64,000 nucleotides of DNA, taken from assembly GCA_018398815.1 (NCBI GenBank), contig CM031616.1:24809971-24873970 (forward strand), read 5' to 3'. Every line of letters begins with the position of its first letter. Position 1 is the stretch's first letter. Origin of the DNA: Conus ventricosus. Its lineage: Eukaryota; Mollusca; Gastropoda; Neogastropoda; Conidae. Shown here piece after piece: positions 10,467 to 23,000 of the stretch. The notes beneath the pieces are model-generated. The model was not told the origin of the DNA and did no database searches. It saw only the letters and a program-made list of their open reading frames with translations. The translations under genes were made by a program, and so were the position numbers.

Positions 10467-10674
10467 ATGGAAGAAACACAGGAAGGTCCGAAAGATGTTA
10501 CCATCGCAAAAGATGGTGGCATCCTTCTCGAAATGCTGAGACCGGGAGAGGGAGAAGATACACCTTGTCCAGGCGATCGAGTCACAGTGCATTACGTTGG
10601 GACTTTACAAGATGGGACGGTCTTCGACAGCAGTCGAGACCGAAACGAGCCGTTCCAGTTCACGATTGGAAAAG
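10467..10674 (+). CDS. FKBP4: FKBP exon 1 (start, FK1 N-terminal half)
   Basis: Encodes residues 1-69 and one base of codon 70, including [20 protein letters not shown] of the FK1 pocket. The donor is AAAG|GTTGAG, unusual at +3, but it is the only one that joins exon 2 in phase to restore [13 protein letters not shown]. Confidence 0.95.
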
Positions 10675-13600
10675 GTTGAGCTGCTCACTGATGCAGAGTT
10701 TTGAAGTAGTTGTCAGTTTTATCAGTAATAAGATCGGAATGTTAATGTCCCAAAGAAAATTTAAAAAGAGTACAATTTATATAAAAGATTTTTGATCACA
10801 CAAGATGGTATAGATTACCAGAATTATATTAAATTGAGAAAAATTGAGAAATGAATGTTCTGGAGAGGTGAGAAAAGCAAAAAGGGACTATGAGCATAAA
10901 CTTGCAAAAAGTAGTAAGAAGAATCCTAAATGCTTCTGGAAATATATCCGCTCAAAATTGAATGTTAACTCTTCAATTAGTCCACTGAGAAAAGAAGATG
11001 GCAATATAAAATGAATATTGCAGTGATAATGATAAGGCTGAGGTGCTAAATAAATTCTTTTTCTAGTGTAGGCCTATTCATACATGAAAATATTGAAAGT
11101 GTTACTGAAATCAACAGCGCCTCTTTATCTGATGGAAAAATTCTGTGTGATATTATCACAGTCATTACACCATTAGCGGTAAAAGAAAAATTAAGTAGGC
11201 TAAATTAGATGTTACGCCTTTGGTCCAGATAGTTTACCAGCTAGAGTACTAAAGTGTGTCAAAGCATCAAGCAGCTCATAGGATCATAGAAAAATCTACT
11301 GACATCAGTCAAGAAAAGAAAAATAGGTGTGGCCATGTAATTGTAACAAGATCCAGTGGACTTGCTGAAACAATCTTTATGGGAACTGCTAAATTTCGCT
11401 TTTGCAAGGCATTTTTTTATTTTTTTACTAAGCTACTCGCTTTCCTTTTCTATTGTCAGTATTGATGGCAATGATTTTGTAGTCAAACTCCAGTGTGGGC
11501 AAGTGAGCATTTCCTTCTTGAGGGCACCACCAGGGATCCAAATATCAGTCCCCGTGGGCTTAACCCTTTCAGTTTCAATCCTACTGAATTTTCAGCCCAG
11601 GCATTCTCTCTTGCCTGGCCACTTCGGACTGATCAGTATGAACAGAAGGGATAGTTCTAAGAATATCTGATATCTGAGAATAGGTTTCATAAATCATTTC
11701 ACAGAGATGAACAATTACACATGGTTATTGCCATTTGTTTGTGAATATAGATATTGCAGTTTCATGTGATATGACAATTTTTCAGTTTTTCTTTTATGGT
11801 TTCAGTGAGTTTGTATGAACAGACTGGACACTTTATTTTAATTTTAATATCTGGAAAACTATTCTCCCCAAAAGGTACAAAGTTCCATTTGTTGTTATAA
11901 CTTGCAGTACTTTGACAAACTCAAGTATTATTGCATTTTTCAAATAACTCCATGTTTGAATGTAAACTGCAGACTTGGTTTTGATCTAAAGATTTCAAAA
12001 CATAATATTTTAAAGTAATCCTTTGTTCTTAGATGTGTAAGATTAGTTAACTGTTTGCGTAGTTTTGGACTTAAATTGATTTAAGTACTTCAGAGCAGTT
12101 GCCAGAGCACAGCTTTGGTGCAAGTCTGTAGCACTGTTAGTGTTAAGCAGCACCTAAGCATTCGCTCTGAAATCTACCTTGGTCTGAGACTGCATGACAT
12201 ACTGGCAATGTACACAACTGGAATGGTTGTGATAGAATCATGTGTTTTGTAAAATGAGTACTCATGTCTTGCCATCAGTTACCATCAGTAAACAATAAAT
12301 ATCACTAAAGAAACCCTGACGCTAATAAAGATTTCATGGTTGCAGTTGATTTCGGATTTTTTGACAGAAATCTGTTTGGAATTGCCATAAACTAAAGAGA
12401 AGTTCTGTTTTATTTGGAAAAACAAAAGAAGAAAGACAACCAAAAAACAAAACAAAAAAAGAAAAAAAAATGCAAGAAACTTTTTTTTCCAAATCAAGAA
12501 GAGAATTTTTCTGTCACTACTGTGAGAACCAAATGGAGCCAGGCATCATTTTTTTGTCAAAGCATAATTATGCTGTTCCTGTTTCTCAGGCAGTTTGCAG
12601 ACAGAGAGAAATTGCATGTGAACCTGACCAGGGACATTTCAGTCCCTGGATCCAAATGTCAATTAAAAAAAAGAAAAATTTTACTAGTTGCATCCTTGAG
12701 ATGATTGAAACTTTTCTGTGTGGAACAAAATGTGTGCAGGAGAAGTTATCAAAGCATGGGATCAAGGAGTTGCAAACATGCGGAAAAACGAGCTGGCTCG
12801 CTTGACATGTGCACCAGCCTATGCCTATGGAGAGCGGGGAATGCCACCAAAGATCCCTCCAAATGCCACACTTACATTTGAAGTGGAACTCATCAGCTGG
12901 GCTGGTATGTATAATCAATGTTTCATGTAGTTTTAAAAGAGTATACAAGCACCATGGTTTCCTGTAGCTGATTTACATGGGAAAACCCAGGAACTTCTTT
13001 GGTAGTTTATTTGAAATCGTGGGTTACAGTTGACAGGTCTCTATCCTTGCATCCAAGGTGTCTTTTCTTCACAAAAATGTTTTAAACTTTGCTCCCTACG
13101 TTATATCCATGCAAATGTCCCCGATATAAGGGAAGTCTAGCCCATTAGCTGTCTGAGGGTATACAGAAAATACTGACATTTAAGACTTTCTATGTTTTTA
13201 GTATTCCTCACTGGCTGTGGTGACCAAAGAGCCAGTGTCAAGAAGTGATGTAATGGTTTTACTGTAACATATCTTTGCTGACAGCATGGGGTATTTGCCA
13301 GTGATTCTTGGATCTGAGTGTCGGCTGGACTGTAAGTGTAAGAAACATTATCCCCCTCTCTCTTTCTCTCTTGCATCTGAGCCTTGGCAGTGATACATAG
13401 ATCTGCATGTTGCTCTCCTTACAGACTGATCCTAGTTTCCTACAGCCCTGATGTGGCCCTTTGCGGTCGGCTGGGCTATAAGCAACATTATCTTATCCTA
13501 GTTTCCTGGTAATGAGTAGCTCCATCATGTGTCTATATATGTCACCTACTTTTTCCAGTTGTGCCTACTGTGATTCTGATCAGAGTTTGCAGCAGCAGTA

Positions 13601-16600
13601 CAAGCAATGTGCCCAAACTTTTCATTTTTAAAGCGCTTGATTCCTCATTTCGGCTTGTTCACCTGGTGATCAGCCCTTTCAAGTTTCTGTGTTTTGATCA
13701 TTTATAAAAGTAGAATGTTGTATAGTGGAATAGAAGGAAAGTGTTGGATGGGTGTGAGTGAAGTTGTATCCTTTACTAAAACTGTGCTTTTTTTTTTTTT
13801 TTGTCTCTGTTTTTGTATGATTTCTTTTAATTCGGTAGACAGACTGAGTTGGGACAAGATTAAGGCAGAAGCATGAGATGAAGTGCAAGGGATCCGCACC
13901 CTAAGAGAACTCTTGTGTCCTAAGAAAGGCCATCTTTTAAAGATTTGTGTAATAAGTAGCAAGTTTTCATCCCTGTGAAGATCCCTTGCTTTTAAGACCT
14001 AATTTTTTAAGAACTCTTGGAGACTTGTTGATCGGTTCTAAACTACTAGCAGGCCTGCATCCAGCATAAAGATTTTATTGATGCAGAATGAATCTCTTCT
14101 TGAACGAAATGACTCTGTACAGGACAGGACTTGACGAAGAACAAAGATGGCGGTGTTGTGAAGCGAGTATTGAAACAAGGGGAGAAAGTTGCCACGCCTA
14201 ATCATGGTGCTACCGTCACCAGTAAGTTATTCTGTGTGCATCATTTCTATATGTAACTTGTGAGTGAGTGTTGATAAGAAATTATTAAGAATTTTCCTTT
14301 AATTCCACAACGTGAGCCTGGGAACTTTGGTGCATTTATGATGTGTGTGTAAACTTCACTTGCACAGTAAAGTAGATGTGTGGATTGTTGACTTAAACTC
14401 TGTAGACCTCCATCAAGTATCTGTGTATGCGTAGGCATGAGTACAAAGATCATCAGCTTTCTCTTTTTGTTTATAGTTTGTGCTGCCTACTTTTTTGAAT
14501 GGCAGTTTTGGCATCATTGTTGATATCTTATTCGTTCTGATTGGATATATAAGAGTAAATGCGTATTTTTGTTATGTGATGCAACATTGTATGGTGTCTG
14601 CAAAGTTCATTTATAAAAATGATTGACATTGCATTGACTCAGTTGCAGCTATAGGATACATTTAAGGAGTGATGAAAAACTTTGTTTGTCTCCCCCTTCA
14701 TCTTCGAAGCTATGCACATGAAATGTTTTATGTTAATCTAAATCTGCTAGTTTTTCCGTTGCAGTCCGATACACGGGCAAATGTGAAGGCCGAGTATTTG
14801 AGAGTCAGGAGGTGAGCTTTACCCAGGGGGAGGGGGAGGAGAATGGCATCATCCCAGGTCTGGAACTGGCCACCCTCAAGATGAAAAAAGGGGAACAAAA
14901 CGAGCTGACCATCTCTGCCAAGTACGCCTACGGTGAGAAGGGGTGTCCAGAACTGGACATTCCACCCAATGCCACGCTGGTCTACAATGTGGAAATGATC
15001 AACTTTGAGAAGGTATTGAGCATTCGCAAACTTTATGAGAGGTGGAATGGGATGGTAATACATGTGTGTTGTAGTATACATGTGCATTTTTGACATTTAG
15101 TTTGAAATTTGACTAAGTAATAGATGCTGTTTTGAAAATTTTGAATACATGAAAGAAAGAAAAAAGTCTAACATAGATGATTACAATGTGACTGTCAAGT
15201 TGTCAGAACTCCTGATATTTAGTTTGAGGGTTGCAAGAGCATGATTTTTCATACCCATCAGGTCAAGATGTACGCAAACCTGATTGTCATTGACTTTGCA
15301 AACCTGGTTGATGCTCACCTCTCTTTCTTTGTTGCACACAAGATCAGGCGCCTTTTAAAGATCTTGTAACTCGTGCTGGCTCTCAGTGGGTAATAGGAAC
15401 AACAAAAACACCTAGACTGTACCAGGAAACTACACCACTTGGAGGGAAGACGGGCTCAGCCAAGATTAGATTCCCCGTGTATGAAAACAGAGTGATGAAC
15501 ACTTAAAAGAATTGTAGCTGCAGTATTTTTCGTTTTTTCATCAGAACCCAAACGATGTGAATTGCATAAGATGATGGAAAGGGGAAAAAAAGGAAAAAAA
15601 TGAAAGGAAGGGAAGAAAGCCTGCTGTGGCTTATTTCTCATCCATGTATGTTCTATCAAGCAAAGCTTTATTTTCTTTTAACAAAGAGTGCCTGAGCTGC
15701 TGGGGGCCTGACCCTGCTAACCTGTAAACTCAGAAGGGAAGTATGATGATCCCCTGATCTCTTTCTCTTACAGGATAACTAATTTTGCTTCCAAGAAGTG
15801 TTATTTTTCATACCCATCAGGTCAAGATGTACGCAAACCTGATTGTCATTGACTTTGCAAACCTGGTTGATGCTCACCTCTCTTTCTTTGTTGCACACAA
15901 GATCAGGCGCCTTTTAAAGATCTTGTAACTCGTGCTGGCTCTCAGTGGGTAATAGGAACAACAAAAACACCTAGACTGTACCAGGAAACTACACCACTTG
16001 GAGGGAAGACGGGCTCAGCCAAGATTAGATTCCCCGTGTATGAAAAACAGAGTGATGAACACTTAAAAGAATTGTAGCTGCAGTATTTTTCGTTTTTTCA
16101 TCAGAACCCAAACGATGTGAATTGCATAAGATGATGGAAAGGGGAAAAAAAGGAAAAAAATGAAAGGAAGGGAAGAAAGCCTGCTGTGGCTTATTTCTCA
16201 TCCATGTATGTTCTATCAAGCAAAGCTTTATTTTCTTTTAACAAAGAGTGCCTGAGCTGCTGGGGGCCTGACCCTGCTAACCTGTAAACTCAGAAGGGAA
16301 GTATGATGATCCCCTGATCTCTTTCTCTTACAGGATAACTAATTTTGCTTCCAAGAAGTGTTATGCTAAAATTAATGTTTTATAATTTCTATTAAAGGAT
16401 TATGCCATGCAATGTTCAGTGAACAGGTTAGCCCATTTTCTTATGCTGCTTTCCTGTGTCAACCGTGAATCATCCCAACAGCAACTTGTTATTTATTTTC
16501 CTGTGGTGGTATTTTGTTGCAGGTTGTGAAATTCTTAATACTTTTCAGTGAAAAATCTACCTCTGTTTTCCATTTATTTTTTGTTGTTTAAAAGTCAGAA

Positions 16601-17708
16601 CCATCATTATCACCACACCCTGCCCAACATGTATGGCCTGATATTGTTGCCTCCAGAATCATAATTGTTGCAATTTATTAAGATTTTATTGTGTAAGTCT
16701 TTATGCATTAATTTTCATTCTCAGAGCAAAAAAATATTTGTAGAATTAAAAGTGATTTACTATGTGTGTACATGAGGTATCTTCAGCTAGGAGATAAGAT
16801 AAGATAATGTTGCTTATAGCCCAGCCGACCGCAAAGGGCCACATCAGGGCTTCTCTGTCTCTCTTCAGCTAACAAAACATGAAATTTTATTATACCGATA
16901 CTAACTTATTGTATGTTTTTGCCCACTACATGAACCATTCCACTCCCGAGGAATGTAAAAAGTTTCCTTTTTGCTTTACTTATGCATTTTGCGCCTATTT
17001 TGACACAAACTGCCTGATGAAATTTATTGGAGACATGTTGTGTATTCTGCATTGAACATTATCGAAATGTTAAGGAAGCTATGCAGGAGTAACATGTCGA
17101 AATTAGACGTGTTTGAGCTAAGAGCCGATGACTCATAACCCAGCTGCCCACTACTAATGTGTGGGATGTGTGATGTCAATGCATGTTCTGTCTTAGCTGT
17201 CACTGATTTCTGAAGATATAAGAAATTAAGGCAGATGTCTGGATGTTTAGCACCAACTGATCAGTGACATGTCTGAAAGGTAATATTGGATTTTTTCAGC
17301 ACTTGCAGGTGGATTTGGAGACCTGGTAACACTAGTCATGTGTCTTCTGCACCATTTTCTCTTCCAGTCTAGTATTTCTTTTTTTTTTCACCCAAATTCT
17401 TCATCAGCGTGTACCAGGAATAGGCTTGCTATTGTCTGCAGACTTATAGCATCATACAGTTGTAGTTCTGTATCCCTAACAATTGTACATGCACTAGGAC
17501 ATATGTCACTTTTGCTGTATGTTTTAAAAGCTGATGTTTGATACTGAATAATCACCATTTTGAGTTCAGAACCAACTCGAACCATGGTGATAGATCATTT
17601 GTCAATAATTTTTCTAATCCTGCCATAAACAGGCATGAAATTCCTTTGGTTTTGATGAAAAAGTCACCGCCAAGGTTTGTTTGTTAGTGTGTGTTTGTAT
17701 GTACATTT

Positions 17709-17743
<35 letters not shown>

Positions 17744-17894
17744 TTTTGTCCATCGAAATGGAAATGTCAGCTAAGAAAAATGTCTGTTCCAAGAAGTGGA
17801 CAAAAGAAGGCATTGTTGTCCTTGAAGAGTCCAGCAAGAAAGTTAACTTGATATGTTACTGTTCACACAGACACATACACACACACACACACAC

Positions 17895-17978
<84 letters not shown>

Positions 17979-19957
17979 AACTTCTTCTAACCCCTTTCCT
18001 TTCTTTTTGTTAAACAAAAATTTGGAAGATAAAAAGATGAACACCCCCCTCCGTCCCTCAGTCCTCCACCTCACTCCCCTCCCTTTTGCAATTTTCACTT
18101 TTGTTTGCTTATGTGCAGTTTCATGCCTGATTTCCTCTTTGTATTTTCATGTACAGGTCAAAGAATCATGGGAAATGGATGTGGGGGAGAAAATAGAACA
18201 GTCTAAAATCATCAAAGAAAAGGGCACGGCAGCGTTCAAGGTAAGAAGTAAACTTCCTCATTAGCGTTGACCAGACCTGTACTGTTAGATTTGGTGTCAT
18301 CAGTTTTTTGTTTTTGTTTTTTTTCTGTTTGCCACTACTTTGTGTAGAGTAGATTGCATGATGGGTTCATGCAGGGGTGCTAATTTTCCGGAATGTTCCG
18401 GAAATCCGGTTTTACGATTGCTGAAAAAAATAATCTCCGGTTTTTGAGTTTGTTTGGAAAGTCATTTCCGGACTGGAAAAGCAGGGACAAAGAGATTTTA
18501 ATAGCAGACGATAATAGGATCGTTGCAAGGGAGATTATTTGACCTCCGACAGTGACGTCCCTTGGTTGTAAAAACGAGGTTTTTCACTTCGGGTAGCAGC
18601 ATGCAGCTCTTGGTGCAAATGACAACTTGTCACAAGCAACTTTGTCAGCTAGTTTGTGTGCCTTTGTGTCTTTCAAAAACAAGAGTACAAAACCAAACAA
18701 CATGAAGGTGTTACCGCCGGGGGCAGATATTTCTACAGTTGAGATAGGTGTGAAAAACAAGTGGAGGTGGGATTGGTTGCAAGATCGGAACAGCGATGGG
18801 GTATGTCATGGCGATTGGTGTGAAAAGGTCGAGTCGCCGGGAGTTTGTTTTTGCGTGCCATGCAACAAAACATTACTCTATGGCTCAAGTGGGAAAAAAG
18901 CCTTGCTTTCTCATGCAGAAGATGTGGATCATCGGCGCAATTTGAAGTCTGTCCGCCAGTCTACAAAGCTTGATGGAGCTTCCACAACTACCGTTACGCA
19001 AGACGGTATGGGAGACAGGAAAGCAGAACTGAAAGCAGTTGCTTGTGCATTTATTGTCGAACATTATCTGCCCTTTTCTTTGGGGGAGATCTTGTTGAGC
19101 TTGCTAAGAGGTTAGCTAGTGATGACAAAGCACTTGGTTCTCTCTCTCTTTCTCGTGGTAGCACAACTTACACCACTGTACATGGAGTAGCACATGCTAT
19201 GAAGAAGGAACTGAGTGCAAAGCTGTCAGACAGACACTTTTCTTTAAATATTGACGAGGCTACAAATAGCAATAATGACAAGATTGTGAACGTGCTTGTT
19301 CAGTATTATGATGTGGAACTGGGAAAAGTTGTAGCAGAACACATAGGGTCAAGAGAAGTAAATGTTGCAACAGCAGAAAATATCTTCAATGCAGTGTCTG
19401 GCATTCTATCAGAAAGAAAAGTCGACTGGTCTCAAGTTGTTTCGTGCTTGATGGACAATTGTAATACAATGAGAGGCAAAAAAGGGTGGAGTAGAGGCTT
19501 TGATCAAAAGCAAAAAGACGGGAAATTCATTATTCAACACTTCATGTGCCTTAACTACAATCTGATACCAGATTCAGCAACGTAAGTATTCATAGTGTTT
19601 GTGAAAGGTGTTAGTAATGAATCGATGAATGTTGTTAATTTTCAGGTTTACAAGAATTTGAAACTTATTTTATAGATTGGTTTCAGGTTTTGGGTTCAGG
19701 AATTTTTTTGGTTCAGGTTTCGGAACTCTTTGGTACTATCCCCCTGTTCATGTAACTTGATCATCTGCTTAAATCATACATTTTGGGGAGCTTATAATTG
19801 CATGTGTAAGTTTTTACTTATCAGTACTGAATAGTCATTTTGGAACACATATAGGTGCACATGTTCTCTCCTTTAAAAAAAAACTCCACAGGGACATGGA
19901 CGTGCAGCTGTATTTGCAGACGAGATGTAAAGGTCCACATGCACTTGCTTAACTGCG

Positions 19958-20021
<64 letters not shown>

Positions 20022-23000
20022 TGCACTTGCTTAGACAACATGAATGAGTGCACAAACATAAACCCAAATACATACGTACATGTGGGGCATTCAGTGACAC
20101 AATGTGAGTCTCTCTCACTCTTTCTTTGTGTTATGACAAGTATACAGTTATGATGTTTGGGTTACGTTATGTATGCTAGATTACACTTTTTTTTCTTTTC
20201 TTTTTTTGTCTGAGTTGAATTTGAATTATTGAATGAACCAGGGAAGCCAAAAGGTAAACTGCTGATTTGTGTTTTGTGCTTATTATTTTCTCTTTTGCCC
20301 AGAAAGGGAATTACCAACGAGCACTGACAAACTACGAGAAGATTGTGACCTTCTTGGAGCATGAGACCTCGGGCTTGAAAGATACAGAAACACAGGACAG
20401 GGAGCAGCTGCTACTGGCGGCACATCTCAACATGGCAATGTGTCATCTGAAACTGAAGAACTTATGCAAAGTATGTGGCTGACAACAGCTTGTTTTAGCT
20501 GTCAGAAGGAGCTAGGGAAAGCAGGTGGGAAGGAGGGGAGGATGGGGTTATGGTTCAGAGCAATTGCCAATTATCCATCCAGGTTGTGACTTGAAAGTGA
20601 AAATATTTTTATGTTACTTTTCTGTATGTTTTGCATAGTTCTGATTTTTTTTTCATTGTTGTTAGGATGAGGATAGAATGGCCTAAATTTCAGTACATTT
20701 TTATGGCCTTTTTCTTTGTTTTCTTTAATGTAATCTTGTCAGTTTAAAAATTTTTAAAAATTTTTTTACTAGGTTCATCAGTAGGTTCAGTTTGGCATCA
20801 TATACTTTACCATGTCAGACTGTAGCATTCAATGGCAGTTAGGTAGCTCTGAAAGGCTGATTTTTTTGTGGCTAATGCAGTAATAAGACTATCAAGCGAT
20901 GCCCACCCTACTTCCGCCAAGGAAGAAGCCGGTGCCAACTTCCTGTTCCTCATTCAGCTTCGGCCTTCCACCTGACAAGGACAGGTTTTCTTGCTCTGTC
21001 TCGCCTGTACTTCTTTTTTGTAAAAATTGCCTGTGTTTGCCTTCTGTACTTGTTCTGTTGTGGCTTACGCTAAACCCTGGTACTATGGTCGCGTGTGGCT
21101 TACGCGTGGCATTTTATTATTTTATCATTTTATGTTGTAGCTTTCGGCGATCAAGTACTCCTCCTGGTCTCTTGATCCGCCATCTCGTCCCCAACCCCCA
21201 AGCGTATACAATCGACGCTCTCTCCTCTCCCTGGTCAGGCCTCATCGCATATGCCTTCCCTCCATTCCCGATCTTCCGCAAGGTGATCAGGAAAGCAAGA
21301 CTGGAAAGACCCAGGCTCATCCTCATCGCCCCATGGTGGCCGACTCAGTCCTGGCTCCCGGACCCCAAGTCTCTCTACCCTGTTTCCCCTGTCCAGCTGG
21401 GCACACATTTGGACATGCTCAGACAGCCTCGCTCGTTTCGCCCCCACTCCTACCCCAGATGCTCTGCCTGCACGCCTGGTTTCTGTGCCATCCCAATTGC
21501 GAACATCTGCCCCCTCCCTCCCAATCGGACAGATCCCAGTCCATCCTAGACATACTCTCTGTGGCAGGGGCCTTGCAAGACCTTTGGGACTTACCTACGG
21601 TCTCGCGCAGAGCCAGCACCTGGTCTCTCTACGATTACTGTTGGGGGAGATGGGTCTCCTGGTGCTCGGATAACTCTGTTCCCCACGATCGTCCTTCCAA
21701 TACCCAGTTAAGCAACTTTCTATCCCACCTACCCTCTCACTAAAGCTCTCTGCTAGCTCCATTCGGCGCTGCAGGTCAGCTATCTGTACCACTATTCGCC
21801 AACTCGGCCCCCCTTTTAGAATAACTCCCTTCTCAGAGAGATTCTAAGGGGGTAGCTTTGCATGAGTCTCAGTCCCCTAGGCGGGTCCCCCTTTGGGACC
21901 TCTTCATTCTCCTTGACGCTTTCAGAAAACCCCGTATTGGGGACCCCAGAGACATTGCCTTCCACAGGGACGGTTCTGTCTCTCTCAAGTTTCTTCCCGA
22001 ATTCTTAGCCAAGAATCAGGAACCGGGCACAGCCTCTCCCTCCCTCGTCATCCGCTCACTCGCAGATATCTTGGGAAAAGGGGAAAGCGGGGGAACATGG
22101 ACCTGTGCCCTTCTAGGTGTCTGGGATACTACTGGGAACGCTCGCGCCCCAGGCACTCTTCCCAGAGGCGTCTCCTCATTCCATCACCCCCAATCATCAT
22201 AAAAACTTCTCTGCTGGCACTATCTCTAGGTGGCTTTCCAAGCCGGTCAGATCTGCTTACGCCCAGGCATATAAGGATCTCCCCGTCGTATCTCCTCGGG
22301 CCCATGAGGTCAGAGCGCTGGTCACTTCCACAGTGTTCCAGCGCTCTGTCCCCTTGTGCCACCACCTGGAGGCAGCCTACTGCGTTCGGAAAATCCCTTC
22401 GTAAACTTTTATTTAAGGGATATCTGCATGACCAGGGCTGATGGTTCTAAGGGATTTCTTTTTTTGCAGCTAACGCAGCCATATCTATTCCGCCTTCTAA
22501 CCCCAAGAACCATTAGGGCACTCGGCCCTCCTCCAATTCCTTCAAATTCTGCTACAGTCTGACATGGTAAAGTATATGACGCCAAAATGGGGAGTTTGTA
22601 TTATACTCCCTGTTTGGCTTGTATACTTACCGTGTCAGACTCTAATGCCGCCCTACCTTCCCGTCTAGCGCTATGATTCTCGGGCCATGGTTACCTTGCG
22701 CATATGCCTCGCTGAATGACGAACAGGAAGTTGGCACCGGCTTCTTCCTTGGCGGAAGTAGGGTGGGCGTCACGTGATACTGATAGTCTTATTACTGCAT
22801 TAGCCACAAAAAATTCGGCCTTTCAGAGCTAACTAACTGCCGTTGAATGCTACGGTCTGACATGGTAAGTATACTAGCCAAACAGGGAGTATAATACAAA
22901 CTCCCCATTTAAGTGCAATGTTTAAAGACCCTTTTTTCCCTTTATTATATCTGCTGTGCCCATCAGACAAGAATTCCGTACACAGCCTCTGTCAGGCTCA

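Larger units (their letters stand above)
20791..22910 (+). mobile_element. DIRS-like tyrosine-recombinase retrotransposon, internally deleted
   Basis: The left arm (20791-20960) and right arm (about 22703-22910) are inverted copies of about 170-200 bp. Between them are the end of the RNase H region and a tyrosine recombinase. Before the right arm is an internal complementary region that matches both outer ends. This arrangement is diagnostic for DIRS elements, which lack integrase and use circular intermediates. No reverse transcriptase is present, so the copy is deleted. It sits in FKBP intron 6, in the same orientation as the gene. Confidence 0.85.

Noticed and set aside
17677..18264. A 195-residue frame upstream of and across FKBP exon 5
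   Set aside because: Most of it is translated TG/TC microsatellite; only 18157-18240 is coding, and that belongs to FKBP.
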